This document shows positions 6,252 to 8,299 of a stretch of DNA of 8,299 nt, piece by piece (within the stretch, counting starts at the first letter, position 1; each line of letters begins with the position of its first letter). The notes beneath the pieces are model-generated. The model saw only the letters and a program-made list of their open reading frames with translations, was not told the DNA's origin and searched no databases. Made by a program: the position numbers and the translations under genes. Source of the DNA: Bacillota bacterium. Lineage in GTDB: Bacteria > Bacillota > Clostridia > Christensenellales > Aristaeellaceae. The stretch lies in NCBI GenBank assembly GCA_023459675.1, contig JAEWTC010000081.1, positions 1 through 8,299 of the forward strand. Reading direction: 5' to 3'.

Positions 6252-6941
6252 ATGCGCTTCTCCCTGCTTCTCGCGGATGTGGACAACACCCTGTTTAATT
6301 TCCATAGCGCCGAGCGCGCGGCTTTCGCCGCCGTTTCGGCGCGTTTTTCGCTTCCCCCGGGGGAAGCCTCCTTTGCCCTTTACCAGGAGATCAACAAGCG
6401 CCTGTGGGAGCAGCTGGACAGGGGGGAAACCACCTCCCGCCTTCTGCGGGTGGAAAGGTTCCGCCAGTTTCTTGCCGCGCTTTCGCTGCCCGCGCAGGAC
6501 GCCCGGGCAATGAGCGATTTCTATGTGCAAACGCTGGGGGAACAGCGCCTGCCAATGCCCGGCGCGCGCGCGTTCCTCCGCCGCGTGTCCGCCGCGATGC
6601 CCGTATGCCTGGTGACCAACGGCTTTGGGGACGTGCAGCGCCCGCGCCTGCAGGGCTCGCCGCTGCGCCGCTATATTTCCCGTATGTACGTTTCCGAGGA
6701 ATACCCCCACGCCAAGCCGCACCCGGATATGCTGCTGCGCGCCATGAAGCGCTACCGCGTAACCGATCCCGCCCGCGCGGTGATGATCGGCGATAACGAG
6801 GGCGCCGATATTCTGGCCGCCGTAAGCGCCGGCGTGCAAAGCGTGCTATACACGCGCGGCCGCACCCCGCAGACCCCTTCCCGCGCAACGTTCACCGCCG
6901 ATACGCTGTCCGCCGCCGCGGACTGGATTTTGCGCCCCTGA
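6252..6941 (+). CDS. yjjG: HAD-family YjjG/YfnB-type pyrimidine 5'-nucleotidase
   Basis: This 229-residue protein has all four HAD motifs: DVDNT with nucleophile Asp9 and acid Asp11, LVTNGF with Thr122, AKPHP with Lys155, and GDNEGAD with Asp181 and Asp186. The cap region YQEINKRLWEQLDRGETTSR (44-63) closely resembles the YjjG pattern of E. coli, and length matches that family (about 225). YjjG enzymes dephosphorylate noncanonical pyrimidine nucleotides (house-cleaning), also dUMP and dTMP, in the cytoplasm with Mg2+. The ATG lies one base after the pfkA stop, and only a weak AGAAG precedes it, so translation is probably coupled to pfkA. A general HAD sugar phosphatase is the main alternative, and the pairing with pfkA makes that worth keeping in mind. 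Terminator-like repeats follow the stop. Confidence 0.85.
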   Translation: MRFSLLLADVDNTLFNFHSAERAAFAAVSARFSLPPGEASFALYQEINKRLWEQLDRGETTSRLLRVERFRQFLAALSLPAQDARAMSDFYVQTLGEQRLPMPGARAFLRRVSAAMPVCLVTNGFGDVQRPRLQGSPLRRYISRMYVSEEYPHAKPHPDMLLRAMKRYRVTDPARAVMIGDNEGADILAAVSAGVQSVLYTRGRTPQTPSRATFTADTLSAAADWILRP

Positions 6942-6968
6942 CCCTAAGGATTTGAGACGATCCACGCG

Positions 6969-7011
6969 TCGCCCCCGCTGACGGGCACGGCGTTTTGTTC
7001 CCGTCCCCGCG
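6969..7011 (+). repeat. Intergenic repeat, copy 1
   Basis: This 43-bp unit recurs 64 bp downstream with one mismatch (6983 G versus 7047 C). It contains the core ACGGCGTTTTGTT (6987-6999). It lies between yjjG and the DUF3795 gene and is not coding on the plus strand. Confidence 0.8.
6970..6999 (+). terminator. Terminator-like hairpin in repeat copy 1, after yjjG
   Basis: CGCCCCC (6970-6976) pairs with GGG (6983-6985) and GGCG (6989-6992) across a 3-nt CAC bulge and a 6-nt loop, then TTTTGTT follows (6993-6999). It is a plausible intrinsic terminator for pfkA-yjjG, 29 nt after the yjjG stop. The competing stem GACGGG/CCCGTC (6980-6985/7000-7005) is mutually exclusive with it. Confidence 0.45.
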
Positions 7012-7032
7012 GGCTGCCGTTTCTGCCGCTGG

Positions 7033-7075
7033 TCGCCCCCGCTGACCGGCACGGCGTTTTGTTCCCGTCCCCGCG
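7033..7075 (+). repeat. Intergenic repeat, copy 2
   Basis: Matches copy 1 at 42 of 43 positions, with core ACGGCGTTTTGTT at 7051-7063. The single change (C at 7047) weakens both the terminator-like stem and the alternative stem of copy 1. Confidence 0.8.
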
Positions 7076-7100
7076 CGGCATGGCGTATAGCAAGGCCTTG

Positions 7101-7129
7101 CGCCGCTTGGCATGGACGGCGTTTTGTTT
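7101..7129 (+). terminator. Terminator-like hairpin in repeat copy 3
   Basis: CGCCG (7101-7105) pairs with CGGCG (7117-7121) around an 11-nt loop, followed directly by TTTTGTTT (7122-7129). Structure resembles copy 1 although the stem sequence differs, which hints that the hairpin plus T-run is the conserved part. Confidence 0.4.
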
Positions 7130-7140
7130 CTGCTCCCGCG
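7116..7140 (+). repeat. Intergenic repeat, diverged copy 3
   Basis: The 13-bp core ACGGCGTTTTGTT returns at 7116-7128, 65 bp after copy 2, followed by a C-rich tail ending CCCGCG that partly matches the other copies. Upstream sequence has diverged. A perfect 12-bp palindrome GCAAGGCCTTGC (7090-7101) lies before it. Confidence 0.55.
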
Positions 7141-7172
7141 CGGCGCGGGACGTCTGTACAGGGGGCGTTTGG

Positions 7173-7514
7173 ATGGCAATTCTGGATATCGGCTACTGCG
7201 GCGCGTACTGCGGCACGTGCCCGGCGTTTGCGCAAAACGCCTGCCGCGGCTGCAAGCACGGCTACGCAACCGGGGAGCGCGAATTGGGCAAGGCCAAATG
7301 CGCCATGAAGGTGTGCTGCCTGCGCAAGGGGTATGTCTCGTGCGCCGATTGCGCCGACTATGAAACCTGCGCCGCGCTGAACAGCTTTTACCAGAAGCGC
7401 GGCTGCAAATACCGGAAATACCGGCAGGCGACGGCGTTTATCCGCGCGCACGGCTACGATGCGTTCCTCCGCGCAGCGCAACGGTGGAAAAACGCCTGCG
7501 GCAGCTGCCGCTAA
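7173..7514 (+). CDS. Cysteine-rich DUF3795 protein
   Basis: This 113-residue protein has 14 cysteines (9, 13, 16, 24, 27, 43, 48, 49, 57, 60, 66, 78, 109, 112). The pattern YCGAYCGTCPAF, then CRGCKHG, then KCAMKVCCLRKGYVSCADC matches DUF3795 (PF12675), which typically opens with CGxYCGxCP. The spacing suggests metal or Fe-S binding, but the family has no established function. ATG 7173 is chosen for AGGGGG 7 nt upstream; the frame is open upstream only through the intergenic repeats. I see no convincing promoter of its own, so it may depend on readthrough from the pfkA operon or on an unrecognised promoter in the repeat region. A perfect 14-bp palindrome GCGGCAGCTGCCGC (7498-7511) ends at the first base before the stop codon, encoding CGSCR, without a T-run. 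No signal peptide or membrane segment. Confidence 0.85.
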   Translation: MAILDIGYCGAYCGTCPAFAQNACRGCKHGYATGERELGKAKCAMKVCCLRKGYVSCADCADYETCAALNSFYQKRGCKYRKYRQATAFIRAHGYDAFLRAAQRWKNACGSCR

Positions 7515-7534
7515 GGCCGCCGCAGCGCCCAAGG

Positions 7535-7564
7535 TTGACATCCCCTCCCCAAATTGGGTACAAT
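7535..7564 (+). promoter_or_regulatory. Sigma-A promoter of frr
   Basis: A perfect TTGACA (7535-7540), an 18-nt spacer and TACAAT (7559-7564, 5 of 6). The start would be near 7571, only about 26 nt before the frr ATG. The spacer contains the dyad CCCAA-A-TTGGG (7548-7558). Confidence 0.7.
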
Positions 7565-7596
7565 GAACGAAAAGAACCGGAAAGGTGGAACATACG

Positions 7597-8154
7597 ATGT
7601 ATCGTGAAGTGGTGGACGCCGCAAAGGATAAAATGCAAAAAACCGTACACGTCTTTCAAGCCGAGCTTCGCGCCATCCGCGCAGGCCGCGCCAACCCGCA
7701 GCTTCTGGAGCGCGTCATGGTGGATTACTACGGCACCGCCACACCGCTGACGCAGATGGGCAACGTTTCCGCCCCCGAGCCGCGCATGCTGCTGGTCAGC
7801 GTTTGGGATCAGTCCGCCCTCACCCTGGTGGAAAAAGCCATCCAGAAGAGCGATCTGGGCATGAACCCGAGCAACGACGGCAAGGTGATCCGCCTGATTG
7901 TGCCGGAGCTGACCGAAGAACGCCGCAAGGAGCTGACCAAGGTGGTTGCCAAAACCGCCGAGGAAGCGAAGGTAGCCATCCGCGCCATCCGCCGCGACGC
8001 GATGGAGCACGTTAAAAAGCAGCAAAAGGACAGCGTCATCACCGAGGACGATCTGAAGGTTGCCGAGAAGAAAATACAGGAAGCGACGGACGGGCACGTG
8101 AAAACCATCGACGAGCTTGCCGCCGCCAAAGACAAGGAAATCATGGAAGTTTGA
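7597..8154 (+). CDS. frr: Ribosome recycling factor
   Basis: This 185-residue protein, the same length as E. coli RRF, splits post-termination ribosomes together with EF-G. Family features include IRAGRANP (27-34), VDYYGTATPL (42-51), VEKAIQKSDLGMNP (78-91), LTEERRKELTK (105-115) and RRDA with Arg132, followed by the helical C-terminal half. Domain II should be about residues 31-104, flanked by the long helices of domain I. ATG 7597 is chosen over the in-frame GTG at 7585: AGGTGG lies 8 nt before the ATG, and that GTG is part of the same ribosome binding site. It has its own promoter. It is not preceded by pyrH, its usual partner in Firmicutes. The stop codon overlaps a possible TTG start of the next ORF. 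Confidence 0.97.
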   Translation: MYREVVDAAKDKMQKTVHVFQAELRAIRAGRANPQLLERVMVDYYGTATPLTQMGNVSAPEPRMLLVSVWDQSALTLVEKAIQKSDLGMNPSNDGKVIRLIVPELTEERRKELTKVVAKTAEEAKVAIRAIRRDAMEHVKKQQKDSVITEDDLKVAEKKIQEATDGHVKTIDELAAAKDKEIMEV

Positions 8155-8299
8155 AAAAGACGTTTGAACACCTGCTCGGCCTGACTTTGAAGGACGCGCT
8201 GGCGATCCAGAAAAGCTCCGGCATTTTCGATGTGCGGGTCACGTTCACGTCCGCCCCCGCGCCGCTTTCCGCGCGCCCGGATACGTCCGCCGCGCAGGA
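8151..8299 (+). CDS. Start of an unidentified small ORF, possibly with a PASTA-like repeat (runs off right edge)
   Basis: A TTG at 8151 overlaps the frr stop by four bases (TTGA), and the frame stays open for 49 codons to the edge. The peptide begins KKTFEHLLGLTLKDALAIQ, then GIFDVRVTFTSAPAP. The pattern of a Gly-Leu-Thr-Leu turn, a helix with Ala-Leu, Gly, then a short Val-rich strand loosely resembles a PASTA-type fold. AAGGA (8135-8139) lies 11 nt upstream. Translational coupling to frr is likely if the gene is real. The usual neighbour after frr is uppS, which this is not. The start and identity are uncertain. Confidence 0.5.
   Translation, partial: MKKTFEHLLGLTLKDALAIQKSSGIFDVRVTFTSAPAPLSARPDTSAAQ

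Noticed and set aside
4892..6289. A 465-codon minus-strand ORF opposite pfkA
   Set aside because: Antisense to a clear phosphofructokinase; His/Val/Ala-rich translation with no recognisable domain.
6969..7140. CRISPR array
   Set aside because: Only three copies, the third degenerate, with 43-bp units, about 21-bp gaps and no cas genes; does not fit repeat-spacer structure.
7498..7511. Palindrome at the end of the DUF3795 gene as a terminator
   Set aside because: Perfect 14-bp palindrome but no T-run follows, and it is coding; likely chance in GC-rich DNA.
6846..7541. A 231-codon minus-strand ORF across the repeats and DUF3795 gene
   Set aside because: Its repeated peptide segments are just the translated intergenic repeat, and the rest is antisense to DUF3795 and yjjG.

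Overview
This window looks like ordinary chromosome of a GC-rich anaerobic Firmicute, probably a gut-type Clostridia lineage (Oscillospiraceae/Christensenellales-like). This is inferred from GC-rich coding sequence, strong AGGAGG-type ribosome binding sites, sigma-A-like promoters, and the mix of a polysaccharide-degrading GH43, a short Aquifex-type aconitase, PfkA and a DUF3795 protein. I see no transposase, integrase, phage gene, CRISPR array, tRNA or rRNA.

Layout. Minus strand, left part: the N-terminal 302 codons of a GH43 glycosidase run off the left edge (1-908). Its own promoter lies between it and a complete 640-residue aconitate hydratase (1017-2939). A 403-bp divergent intergenic region (2940-3342) holds the aconitase promoter and a hairpin-rich leader of about 120 nt. 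It also holds one good and one weaker promoter for the plus-strand gene. Plus strand, middle: a polytopic membrane protein (3343-4983) resembling GT-C glycan hexose transferases. Next is a two-gene operon of 6-phosphofructokinase (5117-6250) and a YjjG-type HAD nucleotidase (6252-6941), one base apart, behind an extended -10 promoter and a cre-like palindrome. A 231-bp gap (6942-7172) is filled by a terminator-like repeat in three copies 64-65 bp apart. Then come a Cys-rich DUF3795 protein (7173-7514), ribosome recycling factor with its own promoter (7597-8154), and the start of a small ORF overlapping the frr stop codon (8151-right edge).

The genes do not form one pathway. They are mainly central carbon metabolism (pfkA, acn), nucleotide house-cleaning (yjjG), translation (frr), glycan breakdown (GH43) and probable surface-glycan synthesis. 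I did not find a convincing undescribed multi-gene system. The items most worth a second look are the intergenic repeat array, the atypical phosphofructokinase (altered substrate and effector site residues plus an insertion), the structured aconitase leader, and palindromes placed on or next to promoters.
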